Below, in pieces: positions 14,427 to 23,690 of a DNA stretch of 64,000 nucleotides. Under the pieces are notes generated by a model. It saw only the letters and a list, made by a program, of their open reading frames with translations. It ran no database searches and had not been told where the DNA came from. Positions within the stretch are counted from its first letter, which is position 1; each line of letters starts with the position of its first letter. The position numbers and the translations under genes are program-made. The stretch is from Fusobacterium naviforme (GTDB lineage Bacteria > Bacillota > Clostridia > Lachnospirales > Lachnospiraceae): contig PYGH01000004.1 in NCBI GenBank assembly GCA_003014445.1, forward strand, positions 111,414 to 175,413, read 5' to 3'.

Positions 14427-15668
14427 CTATTCAAACGAACCCTCATCAACCCAGCCCCAGACATGCGTCTTGCTCCAATCGGTGGTAATCAAGCTCCACG
14501 GGTGCGCCTTGCCGTTGCCTTGGCAATCCGGACCGAGATGGATTTTCGCAGGGCCAGCACCCACTTGATAGCCTTTTGCTCCCGGCCAGCTTGATACATA
14601 GTGCATTCCGCCCTTGAAGTTGACTATATCTCCGACCTTGTAGGTCTTCGGCTGCGCGTCCTCTTTCTGCTCCTTTTCCTCCTTGCTGAGGTCGTTCGCA
14701 TAGTTGAGCTTGAGCGACATCGTGTGCTTGTTGTCCTCAAATGTGTGCGTGTCCGTGTCCACATAAAAGGTGCGGGAGATGTTAAGCTCCGGGATGACGA
14801 TAAAAACGCCAATGCCGGAAATGACATCCGGGATGCCGATTGCGTCCACAGTCAGGGTGCGCTCCGGCGTTCCTTTTTCCTCCAAAATACTGTCTATCAG
14901 GTCTTTTACCTGAGCCGTGGAGAGGGATTCATCCGGCGTGTCGATTTCCTGAAAAACGCCGATTTTCTTCTCCATGGCGGAGTTGCTTTTTTCGGCGATG
15001 GTCGTTCCCTCTTTCGACACCATCTTGACGCGGGTCTTAATCTTCTCGATGCTTTTTGTGTATGAGTAGCTTTCAAGGTTTTGTCCGACCTCGATAACCC
15101 ATTGCAGGATATTCTCCCGGCGTGTCATGAGGCTGATTTTCCCCTTGCTGCTGCTTACATAGTGGCGTATGCCCGTTGCATCAAAGTCCAGCGACAGCGC
15201 ATCGCAGATGACATCAAAAGCCGTGGTTTTTGGTTTCGTCAGCTCCGGGATTGTGTAGGAGCATTTCGCCACATCTCCCATATCCAGACCGAACCGGGTG
15301 CAGCAGTCCTTGAAAATATCAGTCGCCGTCTTGTTCTCATATGAGAATGTGTCACGGTTGTTCGCAAGGTAGATGCCGACATCGTATGCGGTAATGACCA
15401 TCTTCTTTTTCTGGTTCTGCGTCTGCGACATGATGATGCCCCGGAAAAGCTCGCTCCCGTTGTAGGTGAAAATGCATTGCATTCCCTGCTCGATGTCGAT
15501 GCCGCTCCGGGCGTGTTTATAGCCGTCATCATCTATCAGTGTGGCCGTCAGCGTCCTTGATGCCGAACCTTTCCGACCTCTCCACTTGATGTTTTCCACA
15601 AGGGATGAAATGTCCGTGCCGCTGGCAGACCCGTTCTTGAATATCACAAGGCTGATTGTGTTTGCCAT
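14427..15668 (-). CDS. Tail hub protein (XkdQ/gpD-like) with C-terminal SH3-like domain
   Basis: 413 residues. About 1-330 is the XkdQ/YqbQ hub fold (SLVENIKWRGRKGSASRTLT, ITAYDVGIYLANNRDTFSYE). About 340-413 adds a module (KTYKVGDIVNFKGGMHYVSS ... WGWVDEGSFE) that closely matches the module on this phage's endolysin (6522-8042). It may bind cell wall as the tail tip reaches the envelope; that is inference. Start at 15668 has GGGGAGG upstream. Confidence 0.85.
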   Translation of the reverse strand: MANTISLVIFKNGSASGTDISSLVENIKWRGRKGSASRTLTATLIDDDGYKHARSGIDIEQGMQCIFTYNGSELFRGIIMSQTQNQKKKMVITAYDVGIYLANNRDTFSYENKTATDIFKDCCTRFGLDMGDVAKCSYTIPELTKPKTTAFDVICDALSLDFDATGIRHYVSSSKGKISLMTRRENILQWVIEVGQNLESYSYTKSIEKIKTRVKMVSKEGTTIAEKSNSAMEKKIGVFQEIDTPDESLSTAQVKDLIDSILEEKGTPERTLTVDAIGIPDVISGIGVFIVIPELNISRTFYVDTDTHTFEDNKHTMSLKLNYANDLSKEEKEQKEDAQPKTYKVGDIVNFKGGMHYVSSWPGAKGYQVGAGPAKIHLGPDCQGNGKAHPWSLITTDWSKTHVWGWVDEGSFE

Positions 15669-15684
15669 GACATTGCACCTCCCC

Positions 15685-16344
15685 TTAGTCTGGTATCGTG
15701 AATACCTGCCCGACATATATCAAATTCGGGTTCTTTATCTTGTCCTTGTTTGCGTTGTAAATCTTCGTATACTGCGCCCCGTTCCCATAGTATTTTTTCG
15801 CTATGTTCCAGAGGCAATCCCCGGCTTTTACCGTGTAGGTTTTCGGCTGGACGGTATTGTCAACCCTCGGCTCTGTTTTCTGAACCGTGGCTTTCTTCTT
15901 TGGTATGTCCACCTTGACCTGTCTTGTGGTGATTTTCCGGTATTCTTTCAGCGTTATGGAATATTGAAAAGTACCGGGGTCGCCGCCGTCCTCGTGGTAT
16001 GTGAAGTCCTCTATTGAGGCATAGACATCAACGCCGCACGATGTGACGATAAAATGCACAGGCTTTTTACTTGCTTTCCAGCTGTTAATCCTCTCGATAA
16101 GGGTCAGCGGCTTTGTGATTTTCGATACCTGCAATCCCGGAAATTTTGTCGCCGGGAAAAAGCTCGAAAAGGAAAATTGCAAGGCCGGGCGACTTTGAAA
16201 TACTACAATTTCGCCCAGCCCCGCCACATTGATTGTGTCGTTGTTGCTTCCGTTCCTGATTTCAAGCGCTTCGGGATTGACCGGGAGCTGGATTTTCGAC
16301 TTTTCTGCATTGTGGGTAAGCCACATTTCATACTTAGTACTCAT
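15685..16344 (-). CDS. LysM tail protein (XkdP-like)
   Basis: 219 residues. An N-terminal domain typical of XkdP/gpX-like proteins (EMWLTHNAEKSKIQLPVNPE, FQYSITLKEYR) and a C-terminal LysM (YTVKAGDCLWNIAKKYYGNG, about 168-218). It connects the tube tip to the hub. Its first codons overlap the tape-measure stop by 11 bases. Confidence 0.85.
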   Translation of the reverse strand: MSTKYEMWLTHNAEKSKIQLPVNPEALEIRNGSNNDTINVAGLGEIVVFQSRPALQFSFSSFFPATKFPGLQVSKITKPLTLIERINSWKASKKPVHFIVTSCGVDVYASIEDFTYHEDGGDPGTFQYSITLKEYRKITTRQVKVDIPKKKATVQKTEPRVDNTVQPKTYTVKAGDCLWNIAKKYYGNGAQYTKIYNANKDKIKNPNLIYVGQVFTIPD

Positions 16345-19300
16345 AGCTCAAGTCTCCCTCCTCGTAGATTTCGCTCTGAATAATGTTCATCAGCACGGGC
16401 TTCAACTGGTCGTGCAGGATTTCGAGGACCGTTTCCTTGCTGCTGCCGCCTGCGTCTATCTCACCGCTTCCGACAATTTCGAGCAGTATTCGCTTCACCG
16501 TCTCTCCGGCTCCGCCTCTCCTCTCTGCTCCGCCGCTCTCCACTCCTCCGGCTGCCGTCGGATATACTGAAAGCGGCTGTCTGTAATTCAGCGCGTTTAT
16601 CAGCCTGTCCGTCTCCTCCGTCGGGAATACCGTGCTGCCCTGTTCGCCCACAATCAGCTCCGGGCCGTGTTCGCCTGCGATATAGTAGTCCGTGCTGTCC
16701 GTCGTGCCTCCGGCGTATGCCTCAGCTCTCCGTGCTATCAGCTCCGGCCCCTCCTCGCCAGCAATAAACATTGCCTCTGCGTCTGTGGTTCCTTTTGCGT
16801 GTCCGCTGACCGCTGTGGTATGCTGGGCGTTCACTCTTACCGTTACCGGGTTCGCTGCCAGCGTTGCTGCTACGCCGTCCGCCACAGCTTTCGCTGCCGC
16901 TACTGCGTCGCTCTGTCCGGCACGTATGCTCGCTGCGTAACTGTCGATTGTGGCCTTTGCGCTTGCCGCTGCCTCGCTGTCGAGGTTAAGGTTGTCTACA
17001 GCCTCGTTCATGCGCTGCTCCAACTCGTCCATTGTGGCGTTGAAATTCGTCTGCCACTCTGCGATTGTCGCGCTTGCCTCCTGCTGCTTCGCCTGCACCT
17101 CGCCCACGGTGTTCGCAAGCTGAGCCACAGCCTCCTCGTTTCCGGCGTTGATGTTCTCCACCATACTCTGAGCCAGCCCAGCAGCCTCCTCGCTGCCGTC
17201 CTGCACGTATGCCATCAGGGCCTCGTAGTTCTCCTGCGTAATCCCCAAATCGTCCGCCGAAATGCTTTTCAGCGTCTCTACGTTTGCAAGATAGCTGTCC
17301 CAATATGCGAGCTGGCTGTCCAACGCTGCCCGCGCGTTCTCAACCGTCGCATTCATGTACGTCTCGGATTCCGTCGTCGCCTCGTCGAATAGGCTAAACT
17401 GTCCCTCAAAGCTGCTCAGCGCCGCCTGATATGCGTCGTCGTAAGCCTGACACAGCTCCTCGATTTCTCCCTGAACACTCTGGAACGCAAGCGCCGCCGC
17501 CTGCTCGTAGGTCAATACCTGCTCCTCCGCTTCGGCCTCTGCGTCCGAAATGTCCTGCCATGTCTGCTCGATTTCCTCCAGCGTCGCCTCGTTCTCCGCC
17601 TGCGCCGCAAGTAAGCTGTCCAGCGCGTCCTGATAGTCGTCGAGGTCTGTCGTCCACGCGGCCCACGGGCTGCCCGAAGTGTACCAGCCGTTTGAGTAGG
17701 TCTGCATAGTCTCGTCCCACACCATATTGTGGGCTTCCAGCTCTGCGTTCAGGTCCGCCTGCGTCTTTTCGATTTCCTCCGTAAGCTGCTGCCGCTTTTG
17801 CAATGCCTCGACGTATGTATCTTCCGCCTGCTGTAGCCGCTGCTGCTCCGCCTGCTGTTCGCAGGCTCGTTTCATTGCTTCGACGTACTGCTCTGTGTTT
17901 CCTGTCGCGTCTCCAATCGCCGCCGCAACGTCCGGGAAGTCCTCTGCCAACTTTTTCGTAACTGCGTCCAGCTCTCTCTGCTGTACCGCCGTCAGCTCTC
18001 CCTGAGAGGCCAAATCCTCGTACTTCTGAATAAGGGCAAGCGCCCCTACCTCGTTATTGTGGATTTCTGTCATTCCGTCTTGGAAGCTCTGCGTAACCTC
18101 GTCCACGCTCTGGCAAAGCGCTTCTACCTCCGCCGTAAACTCCTCCAAGGTCTGCCTGCTTGCCTCAAATGTTGCGCTCAGGTCGTCCACCTGATATTTC
18201 AGCCTCAGCGCCTCCTCCGAGGTGTCGCCGTATTCCTCACAGGTCCTCTCGTATTCTGCGTTCAGGTCTTGCAATTCGTAATACTGCGCTCTCGTCGTGG
18301 CTGTCATTCCGGCTGTCTCGTCGTTCGCGTCGCCAATAAGCGCAATAAAGGCAACTACCGCTGCCGAAACTGCCGCTATGCCGAGTGCTACCCAGCCTAT
18401 TGGCCCTAATGCTGCGTTGAACGCTGCTCCTAATCCAACTACGGCTGGTATGGCTACTTTCGCCACGAATGCTACCGCCGTTACCGCCGCAACAACCACG
18501 CCAACGCCTACAGCTACCGCCGTAATGGCTTTTGTGAGTGTCGGGTGTTCGTTTAGGAAATCTCCTATGCCTTGTACCACGCTTGCCAATCCAGACGACA
18601 GTTTGCTCAGCGTCGGCTCCAGCGCCGAAGTGAACGCCGCGCTTATGCTCCTGTTCGCCTGCTCCCATTTCTGGGAAAGTGTCTGTGAAGCCTCTGCGGT
18701 TTTCCTCAGCGTTCCGTCCGCCTCGTCCATCGTCGCATTGAATGTATCTACCGAAATAGTCCCGTTCTGAATTGCCAGTGCGAGCTGCTGTCCGGCTCTG
18801 CTTCCAAAAGTCTCCACGGCCAGCGCTGTCGCTTCGCTCTGGTCTCCCATTGTCGCAATCTGCTCAATGGTAGCCTGTAGCGCTTCGTTTGCGTCCAGCC
18901 CGTCTTTCGAGAAGTTATTTACCGCCGTTCTAATCGCCATAATGGCCGTCGTTCCGTTAATGCCTGCCAGCTCAAAATCTGCCAGCATTTGAATTGTGTT
19001 GTCTATACTCAGTCCTGCGTTTTGGAAAGAAGCTGCTCCCGTTATAAGGTTGCTTGAGAGGCTGTCCACCGACGCGCCGGAAATCTGTGCCGCATAGGCC
19101 AGCTTATCCATCACGCTCTCGACGTTTTCTCCCTCAATTCTCCACTGGTTCATAACCTTTGTTACGTTCTGCACGCTGCTAACGACATTGCTGCCTGTAA
19201 TCTGTGCGTAGTCCATAAAAAGGCCCGTAACCTCTGTCAGCTCGTCCCCGGTGAGGCCCATTCGGGTGTTGATTTCTCCAATGGCTCCTGCCACGTCCTC

Positions 19301-20356
19301 AAGGGTTCCGCTCTTTGCCTTCGCGTACACCTGCAAGGTGCTCTGCATAAGACCGTCCAGCGCTTCTCCCGTTGCCCCGGTAGCGTTCACCACAATGCTC
19401 TCCGCCTCGCTGAATGCGTCTGCCAGCTCGTAGGCTGCCTGCGCAATCTGTTTCAGCTCTGCCGTGATTCCTGCTGCTACCAGCGCTGTAGAAATGGCTT
19501 CGATGGCATTTACGCCTTCTTCTCCGCCCTTTTCGGCCTCCTCCGTGGCATTCTCCGCCGCCTTGCCAAGCTCCTCCGTAGCCTCCGTGGCTTTTCCGTT
19601 CGCCTCCGCAAGGTTTTCCGCTGCGTGCATAGCTCGCTCCGCCGCCGCTTCCAGCTCGTTCAGGTCTGTCGTCCCCGACATCATTACCTCGTCGTAGGCC
19701 TCCATTGCTGCCTGAGCTTCTTTCTGCGCGTCTCCGAGGTTCCGCATAGCCTCCTCAGCGTCCGCTGCTGCTTTCGCCAGCTCCGCCTTTGCCTCCGCCG
19801 AAACATTCTCATTATCTGCCAGTTCGCTCGCTGTCTCTGCTGCTGCGTCCATTGCCTTTGTCAGCTCGTCCTGAATGTCTGTCGTGGCCTCCATGGCCTT
19901 ATTCAGGAATGTCGCGCTCCGTTCGCACAGGTCGAACATTTCCTCCTGCGCCTGCAATGCGTCCGCGCTCTTGTGGCCCATTTCCACCAGCTCCTCCGTG
20001 GTGTAAACAGCCTCCATAGCGCTCTTATCGTAACTTCCAACAGCGTCTGTCCAGTAGTCTGTTTGTGCTGCCGCTTCTCCGGCTGCCGCTCCATACCCGG
20101 AAAGAGAGCCAGTAAAGTCCTCCGCTGCCGCTCCTGCGTCTCCGGCTGCGCCCTTGTAATTCTCAAGGCTCTGCGCCACTCCGTCCACGCTGCTCACCGC
20201 AGACGACACTCCGCTCTCTATTCCGTCAAAGGCGGAATTAGCCGCCTCTCCGGCTTGCTCAAATGAGCTTGCCATATCCTGTCCTCGCTGGGTCATGCTG
20301 TCCAGCTTCTCTGACATTTCATCTACGAGCCTAAATCTCGCCAGTAAATCAGCCAA
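16334..20356 (-). CDS. Tail tape measure protein
   Basis: 1340 residues, the longest tail gene, with extended Ala/Glu coiled coils in the first 280 and from about 720 onwards. A conserved core (about 290-560; SVQNVTKVMNQWRIEGENVE, AAQISGASVDSLSSNLITGA) resembles the TP901-type tape measure core, and hydrophobic stretches lie near 600-690. It sets tail length and helps DNA cross the envelope. The likely start is a TTG at 20356, 10 bases after AAAGGAGG. Repeated FIAGEEGPELI and YIAGEHGPELIVGEQG blocks lie near 1240-1280. Confidence 0.9.
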   Translation of the reverse strand: MADLLARFRLVDEMSEKLDSMTQRGQDMASSFEQAGEAANSAFDGIESGVSSAVSSVDGVAQSLENYKGAAGDAGAAAEDFTGSLSGYGAAAGEAAAQTDYWTDAVGSYDKSAMEAVYTTEELVEMGHKSADALQAQEEMFDLCERSATFLNKAMEATTDIQDELTKAMDAAAETASELADNENVSAEAKAELAKAAADAEEAMRNLGDAQKEAQAAMEAYDEVMMSGTTDLNELEAAAERAMHAAENLAEANGKATEATEELGKAAENATEEAEKGGEEGVNAIEAISTALVAAGITAELKQIAQAAYELADAFSEAESIVVNATGATGEALDGLMQSTLQVYAKAKSGTLEDVAGAIGEINTRMGLTGDELTEVTGLFMDYAQITGSNVVSSVQNVTKVMNQWRIEGENVESVMDKLAYAAQISGASVDSLSSNLITGAASFQNAGLSIDNTIQMLADFELAGINGTTAIMAIRTAVNNFSKDGLDANEALQATIEQIATMGDQSEATALAVETFGSRAGQQLALAIQNGTISVDTFNATMDEADGTLRKTAEASQTLSQKWEQANRSISAAFTSALEPTLSKLSSGLASVVQGIGDFLNEHPTLTKAITAVAVGVGVVVAAVTAVAFVAKVAIPAVVGLGAAFNAALGPIGWVALGIAAVSAAVVAFIALIGDANDETAGMTATTRAQYYELQDLNAEYERTCEEYGDTSEEALRLKYQVDDLSATFEASRQTLEEFTAEVEALCQSVDEVTQSFQDGMTEIHNNEVGALALIQKYEDLASQGELTAVQQRELDAVTKKLAEDFPDVAAAIGDATGNTEQYVEAMKRACEQQAEQQRLQQAEDTYVEALQKRQQLTEEIEKTQADLNAELEAHNMVWDETMQTYSNGWYTSGSPWAAWTTDLDDYQDALDSLLAAQAENEATLEEIEQTWQDISDAEAEAEEQVLTYEQAAALAFQSVQGEIEELCQAYDDAYQAALSSFEGQFSLFDEATTESETYMNATVENARAALDSQLAYWDSYLANVETLKSISADDLGITQENYEALMAYVQDGSEEAAGLAQSMVENINAGNEEAVAQLANTVGEVQAKQQEASATIAEWQTNFNATMDELEQRMNEAVDNLNLDSEAAASAKATIDSYAASIRAGQSDAVAAAKAVADGVAATLAANPVTVRVNAQHTTAVSGHAKGTTDAEAMFIAGEEGPELIARRAEAYAGGTTDSTDYYIAGEHGPELIVGEQGSTVFPTEETDRLINALNYRQPLSVYPTAAGGVESGGAERRGGAGETVKRILLEIVGSGEIDAGGSSKETVLEILHDQLKPVLMNIIQSEIYEEGDLSYEY

Positions 20357-20359
20357 CTA

Positions 20360-21000
20360 TCATCCGCCTCCTTTCCGTATGGTATCGTGCCTGCATGGCT
20401 CCTCGTCCTCCATCAGCTCCGACGCAATATAAAGTATCTGCAACCTCCTCGGCATTGCCTCAAAATCCTCCATTCTGAGGTGGTGTCTCTGCCAAAGTAT
20501 GTGCGCCCAATATCCGTCGCCGCCTTTGGATTTTATGAGTTTTTTGCGGCTTCAAGCTCCTCTCCGTCGTCCACTCCGCTCATAAGTCCGAGCGCCTGCA
20601 TGACGATTCTGGAAACGTGCTGGTAGTCGTCGCTCTTTGGGAATACCAAGAGCGGCATTTCCGTCACGTCCACGCAGTTGTAATATTTCATCAGCTCCGG
20701 GTCTTTCAGGTCAGGGTACTGTAACGCCTCCACAATCATGTGTCTGCTGGCCCTTGCGCTGTCTCTTTCTGTTTTCCACACTACCTCTCCGTTTGCAATC
20801 AGCGGATTTCCTTTCTTGTCTGTCGCCATTGTTCTCTTGCGGTAGTTGTCGTTGATTTTCTGAATCTCTCCCTGAGAGAGCACCTTGATTTCAAACTGAA
20901 TCACTTTGCCCTCGTCGTCAGTAAAACTCTCCGGGCCGGGTGCTGTTACTACCTCCGGCTGAGTATCGTGCATAAAATATTTCAGGTCTTTCTTTGACAT
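20360..21000 (-). CDS. Tail assembly chaperone with programmed -1 frameshift (XkdN-like G and GT)
   Basis: The upstream frame (20533-21000, 155 residues, MSKKDLKYFMHDTQPEVVTA) is XkdN-like and stops at 20533. Just before the stop, at 20545-20539, lies A-AAA-AAC, a perfect heptamer for -1 slippage. A -1 shift reads on through KGGDGYWAHILWQRHHLRME to a TGA at 20360, adding about 57 residues. This is the conserved G/GT arrangement of long-tailed phages: a minor frameshifted product bridges tape measure and tube. Start at 21000 follows AAGGAGG. Confidence 0.88.
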
Positions 21001-21020
21001 GGTGAATGCCTCCTTATCCA

Positions 21021-21061
21021 AAAATAAATGCCCCACGGCGGTTGTCGTTCCTCCGTGGGGC
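21021..21061 (-). terminator. Terminator between tail tube and chaperone genes
   Basis: Stem GCCCCACGG (21030-21038) with CCGTGGGGC (21053-21061), followed on the minus strand by ATTTATTTTT. It would lower transcription of chaperone, tape measure and baseplate genes relative to sheath and tube. Confidence 0.85.
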
Positions 21062-21093
21062 CTGCTCTGTTATTGTTGCTGCTCCGGCTCCGC

Positions 21094-21531
21094 TTACACG
21101 AGCGCCTTTGCGTTGAAATTGATGCTGTCGTCCACCACTTCGCCGCCGCTGTCCAGCGCGGTAAGAGGTAAATCCCCGGTCAGAACCACGCCTACGCAGG
21201 TAACGACATTGCTGCCGTACTTTGCGTAGTAGTCACTGTTCTCGTCGTTCATCACGCCCTGAATTTTCAGCTCCGGGGTTCCGCCGTCCTTGAGATACTG
21301 CTTAATCTTGCTTTCCAGCCAGTTTGTGCTGCGTCTCCTCGTGATGGTTCCCGTAATGGTGTAGCCGAGCCATCTGCTGGACGGGCTTCTCTCTCCGAGC
21401 TGCTTTCCTGTCCAAACGTCCGGCGTAAATTTGATGGTGCAGTTTACGCTGTCCAGCACTTCTACGCCATCAATAAACACCTTGCCCTCTCTAAGGGAAA
21501 TAGGGTTTTTGTTGTATTCCATAAGTGCCAT
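21094..21531 (-). CDS. Tail tube protein (XkdM-like)
   Basis: 145 residues. REGKVFIDGVEVLDSVNCTI and GYTITGTITRRRSTNWL fit the XkdM/DUF2001 tube family of contractile tails. Lies between the sheath and the chaperone, as in PBSX. ATG at 21531 is 10 bases from AGGAGG. Confidence 0.88.
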   Translation of the reverse strand: MALMEYNKNPISLREGKVFIDGVEVLDSVNCTIKFTPDVWTGKQLGERSPSSRWLGYTITGTITRRRSTNWLESKIKQYLKDGGTPELKIQGVMNDENSDYYAKYGSNVVTCVGVVLTGDLPLTALDSGGEVVDDSINFNAKALV

Positions 21532-21546
21532 AATCACTTATCCTCC

Positions 21547-22884
21547 TTATCTCGTCGAAATGGTGAAGTACAGCTTTTCGGCGCTGTCCACGGGCTGCAG
21601 CCCGACGTTGAAATATGTCTCGTCCCCCTGCGACAGGCTTCTGTCCACAAGGAAATCGTTGTCGTAGTCTACTTCGGTAATTGCCCCGGCATCCTCGAAC
21701 AGCTTGAGGATTGTTCTTCCGATGCCCTCCATGATAGCCCAGCCAGTATCGGCATTGTCGTACTTGTTAGGCGGGAAATTCAACTGCAAGGCCTCCGCAA
21801 AGGTGTCAAACACGCGGATGACCCTGTTCTTGCGGTAGGACTTGTCCTTGCCATCGCTGAATGTGGTCAGGGAGTTAATGTCATACTCTACAACGACAGC
21901 TCCGTTTTCGGAGACAGAGAAGAAGAACTCGCCGTTATTGATGGCGGCGACAGCTTCCTCATGGGTCTTTGCGTCCACGACTTCCTCTGCGCCCTCATAC
22001 TCTCTGTAGGTGTTGCTCTGAGTGTTGGACGCTGCTGCGGTAGCCCCTGCCGCCCACGCGCAAGCCTGAGCGTGTGTCAGCGAAACTCCGTTGACCTTGA
22101 CAGAGTTCGTGACATTGATTACGCCCTCATAATCCTTTGCGGCAGTGTCGGGCATGGCAACCTGAACGCCCTTGCCGATGCTTTCCCGGATGTACTTAAT
22201 CTTCGTTTTTGCTGCAGACTGCAAAGCTGCCTCGGTGACGGGGAATGCAACGCAGTTGAACTTGACGCTTTCCAGAGCATCAAGGAATTTCGTCACATCG
22301 TTATTTGCAGCGGTGGTGTCTGTACCTCCGGCAAGGTTAATCCCGGCGGCGGCGGCAAGATTGCCCGTTCCGCTGAATGTGACATAATCGTCACTAATGG
22401 CAGCGAGCTGCGCAACGGTAGTCAGTCCGTTGTATTCAGAGACCTTGCTTCCGTCCAGATATACAGAGACATCAAAGCCGCTTACGGGGTTTTCCACGAC
22501 CGCAACTGTGATTTTGTTGCCCCTTGTTCCGGGATATTTCGCCGTAATGGTAAAATTCTCCTCCGTTTTCTTCGCCTGAGTACCGCCGTTCACACGGTAG
22601 ACATAGACGGTAGCGGCATTCTTGAACGCCTCGCGGATGAGCAGCATCATGTTGTTTTCATCCTCGTCATAGATGCTGTAGCCCAGCTTCGCATACTGAG
22701 CATCGGGAGCCTCGGTCGTGAGCTTGATAAACTCAGCCACAGGGCCGTAATTGTGATTCACGAGAGGAATTACGACAATACCTCTCTCGCTGATGCCAAG
22801 CGTGTCGTGCTTCGTGCTTACAAAATTGATGTAAGTACCCGGTCTCACTTTCCCGGCCAGCTTGTCGAATGTTCCACCTGCCAT
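21547..22884 (-). CDS. Tail sheath protein (XkdK-like)
   Basis: 445 residues. KLAGKVRPGTYINFVSTKHD at the N-terminus and the C-terminal FPPNKYDNADTGWAIMEGIG-R-T-I with FNVGLQPVDSAEKLYFT are sheath hallmarks. It shows that the tail is contractile. Its codon choice (more GAT and ATC) differs somewhat from the neighbouring head genes, suggesting module exchange. Confidence 0.93.
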   Translation of the reverse strand: MAGGTFDKLAGKVRPGTYINFVSTKHDTLGISERGIVVIPLVNHNYGPVAEFIKLTTEAPDAQYAKLGYSIYDEDENNMMLLIREAFKNAATVYVYRVNGGTQAKKTEENFTITAKYPGTRGNKITVAVVENPVSGFDVSVYLDGSKVSEYNGLTTVAQLAAISDDYVTFSGTGNLAAAAGINLAGGTDTTAANNDVTKFLDALESVKFNCVAFPVTEAALQSAAKTKIKYIRESIGKGVQVAMPDTAAKDYEGVINVTNSVKVNGVSLTHAQACAWAAGATAAASNTQSNTYREYEGAEEVVDAKTHEEAVAAINNGEFFFSVSENGAVVVEYDINSLTTFSDGKDKSYRKNRVIRVFDTFAEALQLNFPPNKYDNADTGWAIMEGIGRTILKLFEDAGAITEVDYDNDFLVDRSLSQGDETYFNVGLQPVDSAEKLYFTISTR

Positions 22885-22885
22885 C

Positions 22886-23107
22886 TTACTTTACCTCCTT
22901 TTTCTTCCAAGCCTCGATGTGCTGTTTCATTTCTTCGACGGTGTACTCTCCCGTAATTCCATGCGTCGCCCCTGCGTAGGTGCAGGAGGAAACGCCGAAC
23001 AATTCTCTGGCGTGCTCCGCCAGCTTCTCCACCGTAAACTTTGGAGCCGCTGTACCTTCCGGCTGCTCCTGCTGCTGTACGGCATTTTCTTTGTCTTTGC
23101 TGCTCAT
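22886..23107 (-). CDS. Small protein upstream of the sheath gene
   Basis: 73 residues: a disordered acidic N-terminus and a helical C-terminal domain (FTVEKLAEHARELFGVSSCT, YTVEEMKQHIEAWKKKE). Conserved by position in Xkd-type modules of Clostridia; function not known. Confidence 0.65.
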   Translation of the reverse strand: MSSKDKENAVQQQEQPEGTAAPKFTVEKLAEHARELFGVSSCTYAGATHGITGEYTVEEMKQHIEAWKKKEVK

Positions 23108-23117
23108 AAGCTCCTCC

Positions 23118-23672
23118 TTATGCTTTAGGATATTTCCCGGTCTCTTTCGACGCCGGGTGGTCTATGGCGTAATTTGATAGTGCGTCTGCTACGGCGGCCT
23201 CTATCCTCCGCTCCACGTACTTGTCCGGGTTGCGCCAGCCCTCGACCTCGTAGGACATCATTTTCTGAGCCTCCTCGTCGTCGTATGGTCTCCGGCTCCG
23301 CCAGCTTATCTTTAGCTGCGCTGCTCCGTCGTCAAGCGTCTTGAGGTCTGGGTCGTTTATCCTTAGCCCACCCCCAGCCGGGTCGCCCTGCTGGTCTATG
23401 AGCGGTATGAGGTTCCGCTTCCCCCTAATCGCCGTCAGTGCCAACAATCCGAGGTTGTATGCCGCTCTCGTCGTCTCCGCAAAGAACTTTATGTACCACA
23501 CGTAATCCATGTTGTACGTTCTGAACGTCTCGCCCCCGGTCGTAATTTCCGGCGTAGGGAAGTAGGCCGCCGGGACTACAAAATCTTGCGGCACGCTGTA
23601 ATAATACGGCGAGGGGTTTCCTGCTGCGTCGAGCGTGAATTTGATAATGCTCGCTATCTCCTGCTCAAGCAT
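23118..23672 (-). CDS. Tail terminator/completion protein
   Basis: 184 residues. By order (after the HK97-gp10-like gene, before the sheath) and by content (MDYVWYIKFFAETTRAAYNL, RGKRNLIPLIDQ) it is the tail terminator of an Xkd-like phage. The family is recognised only loosely. Confidence 0.65.
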   Translation of the reverse strand: MLEQEIASIIKFTLDAAGNPSPYYYSVPQDFVVPAAYFPTPEITTGGETFRTYNMDYVWYIKFFAETTRAAYNLGLLALTAIRGKRNLIPLIDQQGDPAGGGLRINDPDLKTLDDGAAQLKISWRSRRPYDDEEAQKMMSYEVEGWRNPDKYVERRIEAAVADALSNYAIDHPASKETGKYPKA

Positions 23673-23690
23673 TGTGCCGCCTCCTCTCCG

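Noticed and set aside
16600..20300. Long plus-strand reading frames opposite the tape measure and SbcD-SbcC genes
   Set aside because: They mirror the codon bias of the real minus-strand genes, lack ribosome sites and have Cys/Arg/Leu-rich, unnatural composition.
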